Shown: positions 1-7,876, counted from the first letter of the stretch. The stretch: DNA of 33,154 nt from Vasconcelosia minhoensis LEGE 07310 (GCF_015207255.1 NZ_JADEXG010000058.1:1-33154); one strand, 5' to 3'. The notes: generated from the letters alone by a model not told the origin. Numbers and translations: made by a program.

Positions 1-1041
1 GGCTTGGGCTTGGAGCTGCTGCTGGACGCCGTTGAGTAAACTGGTCTGCTCAGCCTGGCTACAGTGGGTGACATCGAGGGTTTTAAGCAGCCGACGATCC
101 AGAAAACGGCGGCAAAAGTCCGACAGAATGGGGTCTGGATGATGCTGCCAGCGCTGCAAGTGGTAGGTAAAACCAATATCGTCCGCCGCTAAATAGTGCT
201 CCAGCGGCAGCGTATCCACCGGCTGCGTCAGCCAGGCCGTTACCGTTGCGTCGGCTTCAACTTCCCCTCGTTGAAGCAGCTCCCGAGCTCGGCTATAGGC
301 CTGCTCTAGCACCCAGGAGGCTGAAATATTTTTAGGGTGGCTATAGATCTGAGCATACATAAAATAGCGTACGACCAGGTAATGCTCGATTGCTGCCAGC
401 CCTTTTTGGGCTACCACGAGCTGCTGGCTAACCGAGTCGTAGTCCAGCGCTAGCAAAATTCGGTCCAGATCGAGCTGGCCATAGGAGGCGCCGGTGAAGT
501 AGCTATCGCGCATCAGATAGTCCATGCGATCGCAGTCGAGCTGACTCGAAACCAGCTGCCAGATACAGGGCAGCGGATGCTGATGAGTATAGACCTGCTG
601 TAAGGCAGCAAAGAGCTGAGGTGAAAACGCGTCGAGCAAAGCCCGAACATCGGTCGAGTACTCAATAATCTGTAGGGTCCAGCGCTCGTGGTGACTGCCA
701 AATACCTCCTCAGCCGTATGGCTAAAAGGGCCGTGACCCAGGTCGTGCAGCAATGCCGCACAGAGCACCGTCGCCCGGTAGGGCTGAAGCTCTATATAGC
801 GGCTCGCCAACCGGTCGAAGGCGCGGCGAGCCACCGCTAGCACCCCCAGCGAATGGGTAAACCGAGATGTCTCTGCCCCGTGAAACGTCAGACTGGCTGG
901 ACCCAGCTGTCGAATGCGCCGCAGCCGCTGAAAAGCCGATGTTTCAATCAGGTCAATCAGCAGCGCCTCCACTGGATCGCTGCGCTCCAGCGTAATCGCA
1001 CCGTGGAGCGGGTCGTGATAAGTCCGCTGCTTAGAGCTCAT
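1..1041 (-). CDS. HD-domain phosphohydrolase (YwfO/dGTPase-like), 3' end outside window
   Basis: The reading frame opens with ATG at 1041 and runs 347 codons to the window edge with no stop, so the C-terminus is missing. Residues 38-60 (FQRLRRIRQLG then GAETSRFTHS) and the HD signature LLHDLGHGPFSH (about residues 97-108) are the metal-binding core of HD phosphohydrolases; His63, His99 and Asp100 are likely ligands. The later segment SSQLDCDRMDYLMRDS (about 165-180) is typical of the YwfO/dGTP triphosphohydrolase-like branch. Such proteins hydrolyse (d)NTPs or related phosphoesters; the substrate cannot be read from sequence. The start overlaps the ctpA stop by 11 nt on the same strand, so the two are probably co-transcribed and translationally coupled. 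Family call is firm, substrate unknown. Confidence 0.88.
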   Translation of the reverse strand, partial: MSSKQRTYHDPLHGAITLERSDPVEALLIDLIETSAFQRLRRIRQLGPASLTFHGAETSRFTHSLGVLAVARRAFDRLASRYIELQPYRATVLCAALLHDLGHGPFSHTAEEVFGSHHERWTLQIIEYSTDVRALLDAFSPQLFAALQQVYTHQHPLPCIWQLVSSQLDCDRMDYLMRDSYFTGASYGQLDLDRILLALDYDSVSQQLVVAQKGLAAIEHYLVVRYFMYAQIYSHPKNISASWVLEQAYSRARELLQRGEVEADATVTAWLTQPVDTLPLEHYLAADDIGFTYHLQRWQHHPDPILSDFCRRFLDRRLLKTLDVTHCSQAEQTSLLNGVQQQLQAQA

Positions 1042-2296
1042 CGCCCAAATCGCTACCCGTACTGGCGTATAGGCTGGTCTGAGCCGACTGGGCCAGCAGT
1101 TCGACCGCAGCCTGATATTGAGCATCAGCCGTCTCGCCAAACTGACTGCGGGGAATCGGCTCTGCTGTCACAATCTGGTCAGGCTGAATGCCCTGACGGT
1201 TAATATCGCGGTGGTTGGGCGTTTCGTATTTAGCGACGGTGACGGCCAATCCTGACCCGTCTGATAGATCAAACAGCGACTGGATCAGGCCTTTGCCAAA
1301 CGTCACATCGCCAATCAGCTGCGCCCGAGCATTGTCCTGTAGGGCTCCGGCCAGAATTTCACTGGCGCTAGCGGTGCCCTGGTTGACTAGAACGACTAGC
1401 GGATCGGCAGTTAGCGCCGGGCCAGTAGCGTCAAAGCTGCCCAGCATGCCCTGCCGGTTGACGGTGTAGACGACCGTACCCCGATCTAACCATAGGCGGG
1501 CAACTTCTATTCCAGCCTGAAGCAGCCCGCCTGGATTGTTGCGCAGGTCCAAGATATAGCCTGCTGCCCCTTGAGCCTCTAGGTCCTGAATCGCTGCTTT
1601 TAACTCAGCGACAGCTTTACCGTTGAACTGGCTCAGCCGAATATAGCCAAACTCCGGCAGGCCCGCTGCCGAGCGCAGCTCAGCGGAAACCGGGTTGAGA
1701 CTAATCTGGTCTCGCACCAAATTTAGGTCGAAGGGCGGCTGGTCAGTGCGGCCTACGGTCAGCGTCACCTGGGTGCCAATGGCCCCTCGCATCCGCGTCG
1801 CGGCCTGATCGAGCGTCAGTCCCGTGGTTGGAGTACCGTTAATTTTGAGAATTTTGTCCCGAGGCAGCAGCCCGGCTGCCTCAGCCGGAGAGCCTTCAAT
1901 CGGTGCGATTACCCGCAGCACGCTAGCCTCTTCGTCCTTTGCGATCTGCAGCCCCACCCCTAGCAGCTCTCCCGTCGTATTGGTTTGCAGGCTCTGATAC
2001 TGCTGCGGCGGTAAAAATCGGGTGTAGGGATCCTCTAGGGTAGCCAACATATTTTGCACTGCCTCATAGGTTGTCTCCCAATCCGACAGGGGCTGGCGCA
2101 GCACTCGCTGGCGGATAAACCACCAGTTTTGATGGTTGAAACTTTCATCTAAATAACTGCGGTTGACGATCCGCCATACCTCCATCACCAGCTGCTGTTG
2201 GTCGGTCATTGCCCAGGCACTCATCCCAGGCCCGCCTAAGCACAGGGCCAGAACCAGGCCAACCGTTAGGACCTGCTTTAAAAAACGTTTTGCCAT
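1031..2296 (-). CDS. ctpA: Carboxyl-terminal processing protease CtpA (S41 family)
   Basis: Predicted 421-residue exported serine protease. The N-terminus MAKRFLKQVLTVGLVLALCL, with a probable cut after the nearby AWA, is a Sec signal peptide, placing the enzyme in the lumen or periplasm. A PDZ domain lies at about residues 110-190 (GVGLQIAKDEEASVLRV onward). The S41 core contains GTASASEI and TFGKG; the 25-residue spacing gives a Ser310-Lys335 dyad, as in CtpA/D1 processing proteases. The family removes the C-terminal extension of precursor D1 so the manganese cluster of photosystem II can assemble. ATG 2296 is chosen because it starts directly at the signal peptide; ATG 2317 adds 7 residues and the frame stays open to 2488. 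No clear Shine-Dalgarno site is seen. CtpB or CtpC paralogues are possible, but length and the divergent petBD neighbour favour CtpA. Confidence 0.9.
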   Translation of the reverse strand: MAKRFLKQVLTVGLVLALCLGGPGMSAWAMTDQQQLVMEVWRIVNRSYLDESFNHQNWWFIRQRVLRQPLSDWETTYEAVQNMLATLEDPYTRFLPPQQYQSLQTNTTGELLGVGLQIAKDEEASVLRVIAPIEGSPAEAAGLLPRDKILKINGTPTTGLTLDQAATRMRGAIGTQVTLTVGRTDQPPFDLNLVRDQISLNPVSAELRSAAGLPEFGYIRLSQFNGKAVAELKAAIQDLEAQGAAGYILDLRNNPGGLLQAGIEVARLWLDRGTVVYTVNRQGMLGSFDATGPALTADPLVVLVNQGTASASEILAGALQDNARAQLIGDVTFGKGLIQSLFDLSDGSGLAVTVAKYETPNHRDINRQGIQPDQIVTAEPIPRSQFGETADAQYQAAVELLAQSAQTSLYASTGSDLGDEL

Positions 2297-2505
2297 AGCT
2301 GTTATCGAGCCAGTCATCCGATATCGATCGTTTTTCGTGGAATAGCGTGCTGAGCCGAAGCTGCGGGATCTGCACCCCCAGGGCGAACCAGTTCTCCTAG
2401 CGTACAACTCTAAACCGTTCCATGCGTCTGTAATCCTTGCATTCGGTTGGCCTATAAGCGCCCGAGAAGCCGAATAGCGGCTGGACATAAAGTTTTATAA
2501 AAAAC

Positions 2506-2525
2506 TCAGAAATTTTATTTTCTGA
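2506..2525. repeat. Inverted repeat, 7-bp arms, AT-rich
   Basis: TCAGAAA (2506-2512) and TTTCTGA (2519-2525) are exact reverse complements around a 6-nt loop. On the minus strand it is followed within about 10 bases by TATAAA-like sequence (near 2495-2500), a possible -10 element for ctpA. It could be an operator or simply AT-rich symmetry. Confidence 0.4.
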
Positions 2526-2549
2526 TCGCCATATATCCAAGCTCCTGTT

Positions 2550-2586
2550 CTGCTCTGAGCCCATTGACCCAGTTAGCTCAGAGCAG
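2550..2586. repeat. Perfect 11-bp inverted repeat in the ctpA-petB spacer
   Basis: CTGCTCTGAGC (2550-2560) and GCTCAGAGCAG (2576-2586) are exact reverse complements separated by 15 nt. Neither side is followed by a T-run, so an intrinsic terminator is unlikely. It could be a hairpin in the petB or ctpA leader, or a two-site operator. Confidence 0.6.
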
Positions 2587-2625
2587 GCGGTTCGTCTAGC
2601 CATCGCTAAAACTAGAGCCGCTATC

Positions 2626-2663
2626 TAGCCAAATTATCTGAAAGTTAGGCCAAAATTTGGCTA
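2626..2663. repeat. Perfect 10-bp inverted repeat upstream of petB
   Basis: TAGCCAAATT (2626-2635) and AATTTGGCTA (2654-2663) are exact reverse complements with an 18-nt spacer. The repeat lies about 40 bases upstream of the proposed petB promoter and 40 bases downstream of the 11-bp repeat. Its size and position fit an operator or an upstream RNA structure; no binding protein can be assigned. Confidence 0.55.
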
Positions 2664-2700
2664 AATACCTGACCGGCTAGCCTCTCATCTTTCTAGAAAG

Positions 2701-2730
2701 TTGTGTTACATTTTTTAGTAGTAGCAATAT
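2701..2730 (+). promoter_or_regulatory. Candidate sigma70-type promoter for petBD
   Basis: TTGTGT (2701-2706) and CAATAT (2725-2730) are spaced by 18 nt, about 27 bases before the petB ATG. Both hexamers deviate from consensus, so this is only the best match in a region that must contain a promoter. No good Shine-Dalgarno site precedes the petB start. Confidence 0.3.
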
Positions 2731-2756
2731 AGATTTTTTAATTTAACCTACGCTTC

Positions 2757-3425
2757 ATGTTTACAAAGCAAGTTACCGACTCTAAACCCTTCAAGTGGTT
2801 TGACGAGCGCTTAGAAATTCAGGCGCTGGCGGATGATATCTCTAGCAAGTATGTTCCTCCCCACGTCAACATCTTCTACTGCCTCGGCGGGATTACTCTG
2901 ACCTGCTTCCTGATCCAGTTTGCAACTGGGTTTGCGATGACCTTTTACTACAAGCCAACGGTGACTGAGGCATTTAGCTCGGTTCAGTATCTGATGACCG
3001 ATGTCAACTTTGGCTGGCTGATTCGCTCTGTACACCGCTGGTCGGCCAGCATGATGGTACTGGTGATGATCCTACATACCTTCCGGGTCTATTTAACCGG
3101 CGGGTTCAAGAAGCCCCGTGAGCTGACCTGGGTCACCGGTGTCATTTTGGCGGTGATTACGGTTTCCTTTGGGGTGACCGGCTATTCGCTACCTTGGGAT
3201 CAGGTTGGCTACTGGGCGGTTAAAATTGTCTCAGGCGTGCCGGGAGCGATTCCCGTCGTCGGCTCTACCGTGGTAGAGCTGATGCGAGGGGGTGAAAGTG
3301 TGGGTCAGGCGACTCTGACTCGGTTCTACAGCCTGCATACGTTTGTTCTGCCCTGGCTGATAGCAGTCTTTATGCTGCTCCATTTCATCATGATTCGGAA
3401 GCAGGGTATCTCGGGTCCGCTGTAG
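2757..3425 (+). CDS. petB: Cytochrome b6 (PetB)
   Basis: A 222-residue thylakoid membrane protein of the cytochrome b6f complex, which passes electrons from plastoquinol to plastocyanin or cytochrome c6 and pumps protons. Length and sequence match cyanobacterial PetB throughout: N-terminal [40 protein letters not shown] and C-terminal [15 protein letters not shown]. His93/His107 and His194/His209 sit in the positions of the b-heme ligands, and Cys42 matches the cysteine that links the extra heme cn. Four transmembrane helices are apparent. petD follows after 52 nt, the usual petBD operon. The ATG is fixed by the conserved N-terminus. Confidence 0.98.
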   Translation: MFTKQVTDSKPFKWFDERLEIQALADDISSKYVPPHVNIFYCLGGITLTCFLIQFATGFAMTFYYKPTVTEAFSSVQYLMTDVNFGWLIRSVHRWSASMMVLVMILHTFRVYLTGGFKKPRELTWVTGVILAVITVSFGVTGYSLPWDQVGYWAVKIVSGVPGAIPVVGSTVVELMRGGESVGQATLTRFYSLHTFVLPWLIAVFMLLHFIMIRKQGISGPL

Positions 3426-3477
3426 GTTCCTCTCTTCTAGGTTTACTTAGCGTTCGTTTTTCAAGCAAGGACTGATT

Positions 3478-3960
3478 ATGGCAACTATCAAGAAGCCGGA
3501 TCTAAGCGATCCGCAACTCAGAGAAAAGCTCAAGAAGGGCATGGGGCACAATTATTATGGTGAGCCTGCATGGCCCAACGATTTGCTCTACGTTTTCCCA
3601 GTGGTCATGCTGGGAACGCTAGCTTGCTGTGTTTCGCTTGCCGTCCTCGACCCTGCAATGATTGGCGAACCTGCCAATCCTTTTGCGACTCCGCTCGAGA
3701 TCCTACCTGAGTGGTACCTTTACCCAACCTTTCAAATCCTGCGGATCTTGCCTAACAAGCTCTTGGGAATTGCTGGGATGACGGCGATTCCGCTAGGATT
3801 AATGCTAGTTCCCTTCATTGAGAATGTGAACAAGTTTCAAAATCCCTTCCGTCGTCCGGTCGCGACTACAGTGTTTATGATCGGTACGCTGGTTACCCTC
3901 TGGTTGGGCATTGGGGCAACCTTCCCGATCGATGAGTCTTTGACTCTGGGCTTATTCTAG
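3478..3960 (+). CDS. petD: Cytochrome b6f subunit IV (PetD)
   Basis: A 160-residue partner of PetB, equivalent to the C-terminal half of cytochrome b. It contributes to the quinol oxidation site; the PEWY motif of that site is at residues 77-80 ([10 protein letters not shown]). The N-terminus [20 protein letters not shown] and [19 protein letters not shown] are characteristic, and three transmembrane helices follow. AAGGA lies about 6 bases before the ATG and makes a good ribosome site. It is second in the petBD operon. The next 120 bases hold no gene and no convincing terminator. Confidence 0.98.
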   Translation: MATIKKPDLSDPQLREKLKKGMGHNYYGEPAWPNDLLYVFPVVMLGTLACCVSLAVLDPAMIGEPANPFATPLEILPEWYLYPTFQILRILPNKLLGIAGMTAIPLGLMLVPFIENVNKFQNPFRRPVATTVFMIGTLVTLWLGIGATFPIDESLTLGLF

Positions 3961-4015
3961 AGATGACTGGGAGCTGATTTAGTTTTCAGCCCACTTCAGC
4001 CGGTCTCAGATTTAA

Positions 4016-4075
4016 AAGCGTTCTCCGCTGACGGTATTCGGTCGTTTATCCGGATAGGTGCAGTAGAGAACGCTT
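4016..4075. repeat. 10-bp inverted repeat enclosing a palindrome, just before the HATPase start
   Basis: AAGCGTTCTC (4016-4025) and GAGAACGCTT (4066-4075) are exact reverse complements 40 nt apart. Inside lies the perfect 10-bp palindrome TATCCGGATA (4047-4056). The right arm ends five bases before the ATG at 4081. It could fold in the leader and mask the start, or be a DNA operator. The A-rich bases before the left arm and lack of a T-run after the right arm argue against a terminator. Confidence 0.5.
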
Positions 4076-4080
4076 ACTCT

Positions 4081-4578
4081 ATGAATGCTCGTTCACGTAT
4101 TATCTTTAGCGTACGCAGCTCTGTAGTCGAGGAGGCTAGGGCGCTGAAAATGCTCAGGCAGGCTCACTTGCAGGTCCGTAGCCGGTTGGAAGAGCTCGCT
4201 CAGGTACAGCAGGGGTTCAAGGCGTTTTATCAGGCGACCGAGTCGGAGCCCTTTTGGCAGGGCAATCGGTTTGACCAGCTCAACCTAGCGCTAACGGAAG
4301 GCTTTACAAACGCGGTTCGCCATGCCCATGCCGCTCTGCCCCAAACGACGCCAGTCGAGATTAGCCTGGCGCTGTGGGCAGAGCGGATGGAAATTTGCAT
4401 TTGGGACAGGGGGGAACCTTTTGATCCTAGCAAGGTTCAGGAACCGCCACAGGGTGCCTTGAGGGAAAGTGGGTACGGCTGGTTTCTGCTGCGGCGCTTG
4501 GCTGATCAGGTGACCTATCACTCGCTAGCTGAGGGCCGCAACTGCCTGAAAATCGTTAAGTACTCAAAGAATTTGTGA
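4081..4578 (+). CDS. RsbW-like ATP-binding protein (HATPase_c, anti-sigma/kinase type)
   Basis: A 165-residue soluble protein with one GHKL ATP-binding fold: N box LALTEGFTNAVRHAH (about 69-83; Glu73, Asn77), G1 box WDRGEPFD (108-115) and G2 box ESGYGWFLLRRLAD (129-142). The compact size without a histidine-phosphorylation domain fits the RsbW/SpoIIAB class, which bind sigma factors or phosphorylate anti-anti-sigma partners. No STAS-domain partner or sigma gene is nearby, so its target is unknown. ATG 4150 (residue 24) is an alternative start, since the part resembling homologues begins around LQVRSRLEEL; GAGGAG lies about 15 bases before it. The strong inverted repeat just upstream may regulate it. 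Confidence 0.82.
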   Translation: MNARSRIIFSVRSSVVEEARALKMLRQAHLQVRSRLEELAQVQQGFKAFYQATESEPFWQGNRFDQLNLALTEGFTNAVRHAHAALPQTTPVEISLALWAERMEICIWDRGEPFDPSKVQEPPQGALRESGYGWFLLRRLADQVTYHSLAEGRNCLKIVKYSKNL

Positions 4579-4660
4579 ATCCCCACCCAATCCGCATCTG
4601 TGTTTAAGCATTCAGTTGTTAGGATGGACGGCAGATTATCCCTACAGCCAAGGCGAATTC

Positions 4661-5650
4661 ATGACTGGGACTGCACTTATTACCGGTGTTACAGGCCAGG
4701 ACGGTTATTACCTCAGCCGCTTACTGTTAGAAAAAGGCTATCGTGTTGTAGGGTTGGTGCCTCCCGAACGGCAGAGCAGCGTTGCCAAGCTAGACGAATT
4801 GGCAGACCAAGTTGAGATTTATTCTGTGCCGTTGACCGACCAAGCCGCGTTACTGACGGCAGTTGAGCAGCTTCAGCCCACTGAAATCTATAATTTAGCC
4901 GCGCCTAGCTTTGTCCCCGCTTCCTGGGACGATCCGCTGGGTACGCTTGATCTAATTACGGGTACAGCAACCCGCCTGCTTGCGGCCGTGCGCCAGGTTG
5001 GGTTGAGCACACGTTTCTATCAGGCCAGTTCCTCTGAAATTTTTGGCCAGGTTCAGTCAGCGCCTCAGACTGTTGAGACACCCTTTCGACCTAAAAATCC
5101 CTACGGCGCTGCCAAGCTGCATGCTCATTGGACGATGGTGCATCACCGAGAGCGATACGGACTGTTTGCCTGTAGCGGGATTCTGTACAACCACGAGTCG
5201 CCCCGTCGCCCGCCCCAGTTTGTCACCCGCAAGATCTCACTGGCAGCAGCAGCCATTAAGCTAGGTCTGCGCGATCGCATTTCTATGGGCAGTCTGGAAG
5301 CTAAACGAGACTGGGGCTATGCCGGTGACTATGTTGAGGCCATGTGGCGTATGCTTCAGGCCGATACGGCTGAAGACTATGTGATTGGCACCGGCGTGCT
5401 GCATACTGTTGCCGACCTGGTCGAGGCGGCCTTTGCCTGCGTCGGTCTTGACTGGCAGCAGTATGTCGAAACCGATCCCGACCTGTTTCGACCCGATGAG
5501 CATTTTCAGCTTGTTTCCAACCCGGAGAAAGCCCAGCGGAATTTAGGCTGGCGACCTCAGGTTAGCTTTGAGTCCCTGGTTGAAACGATGGTTACGGCAG
5601 ATTTAGATCGGCTTCGGGCTGGGACAGTTGCCCCACTAGGTGCAAGCTGA
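4661..5650 (+). CDS. GDP-mannose 4,6-dehydratase-like NDP-sugar dehydratase
   Basis: A 329-residue extended short-chain dehydrogenase/reductase. The N-terminal ALITGVTGQDGYYLSRLL is the Rossmann nucleotide-binding loop. SSSEIFG and PYGAAKLHAHW supply the Ser/Thr-Glu and Tyr-Lys catalytic residues of the GMD family, and GILYNHESPRRPPQFVTRKI and RDWGYAGDYVEAMW are signature GMD segments. These enzymes turn GDP-mannose into GDP-4-keto-6-deoxymannose, the precursor of fucose and rhamnose-type sugars. It is shorter than the roughly 350-370 residues of classic GMD in the region before the final LGWRP motif, so another NDP-sugar is possible. ATG 4661 is preferred over 4616 because AAGGCG lies 5 bases upstream and the Rossmann motif starts at once. 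The glycosyltransferase follows after 3 nt. Confidence 0.85.
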   Translation: MTGTALITGVTGQDGYYLSRLLLEKGYRVVGLVPPERQSSVAKLDELADQVEIYSVPLTDQAALLTAVEQLQPTEIYNLAAPSFVPASWDDPLGTLDLITGTATRLLAAVRQVGLSTRFYQASSSEIFGQVQSAPQTVETPFRPKNPYGAAKLHAHWTMVHHRERYGLFACSGILYNHESPRRPPQFVTRKISLAAAAIKLGLRDRISMGSLEAKRDWGYAGDYVEAMWRMLQADTAEDYVIGTGVLHTVADLVEAAFACVGLDWQQYVETDPDLFRPDEHFQLVSNPEKAQRNLGWRPQVSFESLVETMVTADLDRLRAGTVAPLGAS

Positions 5651-5653
5651 GCC

Positions 5654-6766
5654 ATGCGGCACGTCTTCGTTTTCATCGAGGTCCTAGGCGCTGAAGGGGG
5701 CATTCAATCTTATATTCAGGATGTGCTTAGCGCCTACGCTAGCCTCCCCAAAGCCGAAGCCGATGTGTTTCTGCTGAGAGATAGTCAAGCTGCACCCAAT
5801 CCGCTACGGCACTGTCGCCAGCTGCGGTTTCACTATTTCAAAAGCACGCGACCCATGCTGGGGCGCGTACGGCTCACGGTGGCGTTGATGTCATGCCTAA
5901 TGCGTTACCGGCCTGAGCATGTCTTTTGTGGCCATATCAATCTGGCCGTTATGGTCAACCGACTCTGCCGCTGGCTTAAGCTGCCCTATACCGTACTGAC
6001 CTATGGGAAAGAAGTGTGGGACCCGCTGCCACCCGCCGAGCAAGCTGCCCTGGCGGCGGCAGAACGCTTCTGGACAATTAGCCGCTACAGTCGCGATCTT
6101 GCCTGCCAGGCGAATCAGATTGACCCAGGCCAAGCCAGGCTTTTGCCCTGCGTGGTCGACGGCAGACAGTTTATGCCGGGAACCGCTCCCGATGCGCTGG
6201 TCGCTCAGTATAGCTTGAAAGAATCCCTCGTCCTAATGACGGTAGCGCGACTGTGGTCTGGCGATCCATACAAGGGGGTAGACATGACCATCCGGGCGCT
6301 GCCGCAAATTTTACAGGTTTTTTCCAATGTCAAGTATTTAGTTATCGGTCGCGGCGATGACCAGCCGCGGCTGGCACAGCTCGCTGAGGATTTGGGTGTG
6401 GCCGAGCGGGTTATCTTTGCCGGATTTGTGCCAACGGCGGCCCTTGCCGATCACTATCGACTCGCCGATGTCTACGTCATGCCGTCGCGGGAAGGCTTTG
6501 GCATTGTCTATCTAGAAGCCATGGCCTGCGGTGTTCCGGTCATTTCGGGCGATAGTGACGGTTCGGCTGAGCCGCTACAGGACGGACGGCTGGGCTGGCA
6601 GGTTTCCTACCGCGATGCAGACGCGATCGCTCAGGCCTGTATCGAAGCCCTCAAGGGCGAAGACTCGCGCTGCCAGGGAGACTGGCTCCGACAGGAAACG
6701 CTAAATCGCTTCAGTGCTTCAGCCCTAGCAGCGCGGCTGACCGAGCTGCTGTCAGAGACGGATTAG
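5654..6766 (+). CDS. Glycosyltransferase, GT4-type (GT-B fold)
   Basis: A 370-residue cytoplasmic glycosyltransferase. The N-terminal Rossmann domain carries the glycine-rich GAEGGIQSYI acceptor-side loop. The C-terminal donor domain has LMTVARLWSGDPYKGVDM, VIGRGDDQPRL and the E-x7-E motif in REGFGIVYLEAMACGVPVIS (about residues 279-298), typical of retaining GT4 enzymes that use nucleotide sugars. It starts 3 nt after the stop of the GMD-like gene, so the pair is one operon and this enzyme plausibly transfers the sugar made there. Donor, acceptor and final glycan cannot be deduced; no flippase or polymerase genes are in the window. Confidence 0.88.
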   Translation: MRHVFVFIEVLGAEGGIQSYIQDVLSAYASLPKAEADVFLLRDSQAAPNPLRHCRQLRFHYFKSTRPMLGRVRLTVALMSCLMRYRPEHVFCGHINLAVMVNRLCRWLKLPYTVLTYGKEVWDPLPPAEQAALAAAERFWTISRYSRDLACQANQIDPGQARLLPCVVDGRQFMPGTAPDALVAQYSLKESLVLMTVARLWSGDPYKGVDMTIRALPQILQVFSNVKYLVIGRGDDQPRLAQLAEDLGVAERVIFAGFVPTAALADHYRLADVYVMPSREGFGIVYLEAMACGVPVISGDSDGSAEPLQDGRLGWQVSYRDADAIAQACIEALKGEDSRCQGDWLRQETLNRFSASALAARLTELLSETD

Positions 6767-6867
6767 ATGTCCCTGCTCGGCCGGGATGAAAATTCGCAAG
6801 CGGGGAGCAGTTCGCATTAGGATAGGAAGACACGCTGCCCCACCCGGTTGCCATCGGGATTTGCCCT

Positions 6868-7311
6868 GTGAATCAAAACGGTTTTAACCAGCTACAGCTG
6901 CGACTGCCTGGAGTAGGCTGCTGGCTTGGCCTATTAGCCGTAGCCTGGCTGTTGGCGACTCTGGGTTTGGGTTGGTTAGTCAAGTCGGTATTGGTGATTA
7001 TCCTGCTGCTGTTGCTGGCTCCAGTAGTCGCCTTCCTCGGCCTGCGACTATGGCTCAAGCGCAGTCTGGTCGAGGGAGACTGTCCCGTCTGCAGCCAGTC
7101 GCTGACGGGGCTGAAAAACTTCCAAACCCCTTGTCCTAACTGCGGTACGGTGTTAAAAACAACGGCATCAGGGTTTCAGCGAGCTGTGCCGGAGGGCACC
7201 ATTGATGTCCAGGCCGTTGACGTCAATGCCAGCGCTACCGAGCCCGCTAGCCCAGCCCCTGGTGAACCGATTGACGTCGAAGTCAGGCAGCTCCCCCACT
7301 CGGAAGACTAG
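6868..7311 (+). CDS. Membrane protein with C-terminal zinc ribbon
   Basis: A 147-residue protein of unknown function starting with GTG. Residues about 16-36 and 39-62 form two hydrophobic helices. A basic segment (RLWLKRS) leads to a four-cysteine zinc ribbon, CPVC at 72-75 and CPNC at 89-92, presumably cytoplasmic. The tail is rich in Ala, Pro, Ser and acidic residues and looks disordered. No better start is seen. Its TAG stop lies in a CTAG that also holds the stop of the convergent gene, a 4-nt overlap. The arrangement suggests a quality-control or scaffold protein, but nothing in the sequence shows a specific role. Confidence 0.75.
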   Translation: MNQNGFNQLQLRLPGVGCWLGLLAVAWLLATLGLGWLVKSVLVIILLLLLAPVVAFLGLRLWLKRSLVEGDCPVCSQSLTGLKNFQTPCPNCGTVLKTTASGFQRAVPEGTIDVQAVDVNASATEPASPAPGEPIDVEVRQLPHSED

Positions 7312-7715
7312 CGAATTCGCAGCTGATAGGGGTGGCTCGTGCCGCTGCGATTGCCGATATACACCTGATAGGTGCCCTGATTGAGGACTCCCGGCGACTG
7401 AATAACGCCGCCATCGAAATCATGGGCTAAAACACACTCATTAAAGCCCTGGGGACCTCTAATCAGCAGCGTATAGTCCCCCGTGCTTTGGACCTCAAAA
7501 TTGAGCGAGGCAAAAGGTTCGGTCACCTGAATCACCTGCGCGGGCGTATTCCCAATATAGCCGCAGGCTGAGGACTGAGCTCCTCCGGTTTGACCGGTTA
7601 CCTCAATCGGACTGCTCAAAGGGGTCCGCACTGGCGTCTGGGCTTGAACCGCGCCAAAGGGCAGGACGGCGGTCAGTAGAGCGGGTAAAACTAGGCTAGC
7701 AGAAAAGCGTCTCAT
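7308..7715 (-). CDS. Small exported beta-rich protein, PPC-domain-like
   Basis: A 135-residue hypothetical protein. The N-terminus MRRFSASLVLPALLTAVLPFGAVQAQ is a clear signal peptide with cleavage after AQA or AVQA. The mature part has alternating hydrophobic residues and the run GDYTLLIRGPQG ... LNQGTYQVYIGNRSG, resembling bacterial pre-peptidase C-terminal (PPC) beta-sandwich domains. Two cysteines (in SACGYIG and NECVLAH) could form a disulfide outside the cytoplasm. It stands alone and convergent with the zinc-ribbon gene. The function is unknown; the PPC resemblance is an inference from pattern only. Confidence 0.75.
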   Translation of the reverse strand: MRRFSASLVLPALLTAVLPFGAVQAQTPVRTPLSSPIEVTGQTGGAQSSACGYIGNTPAQVIQVTEPFASLNFEVQSTGDYTLLIRGPQGFNECVLAHDFDGGVIQSPGVLNQGTYQVYIGNRSGTSHPYQLRIR

Positions 7716-7876
7716 ATTTCCCCTGGCATTAGCACAGAATAGGCGGGTGTGCTGCTGTATAAGCCTATACTAGAAGGCGTTTTACAGGACAGCAGTGAAT
7801 TTGTGACAGTTACTTAAATGGGAGCAGGCGCAGATGGGATTTGGTAGACTGACCTCAGTTTGCCCTTTCTCGGCCT

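Larger units (their letters stand above)
2297..2756. other. Divergent regulatory spacer between ctpA and petB
   Basis: This 460-base gene-free stretch must hold the leaders and promoters of ctpA (minus) and petBD (plus). It becomes AT-rich near 2490-2520 and 2700-2750. It contains three perfect inverted repeats (2506-2525, 2550-2586, 2626-2663) and the octamer TCTAGCCA twice (2595-2602 and 2624-2631). Short open frames here have no family resemblance, no ribosome site and no coding-like composition. No HIP1 octamer is present. Confidence 0.75.

Noticed and set aside
2297-2488. N-terminal extension of CtpA
   Set aside because: The open frame continues upstream, but it precedes a complete signal peptide, is unlike the family and has no ribosome site.
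2571-2586. tRNA-like D-arm sequence (TTAGCTCAGAGC)
   Set aside because: No acceptor stem, anticodon arm or T-arm can be built around it; it is simply the right arm of the 11-bp inverted repeat.
2397-2603. Short minus-strand ORF in the ctpA-petB spacer
   Set aside because: It runs through the inverted repeats, has no family resemblance and no ribosome site.
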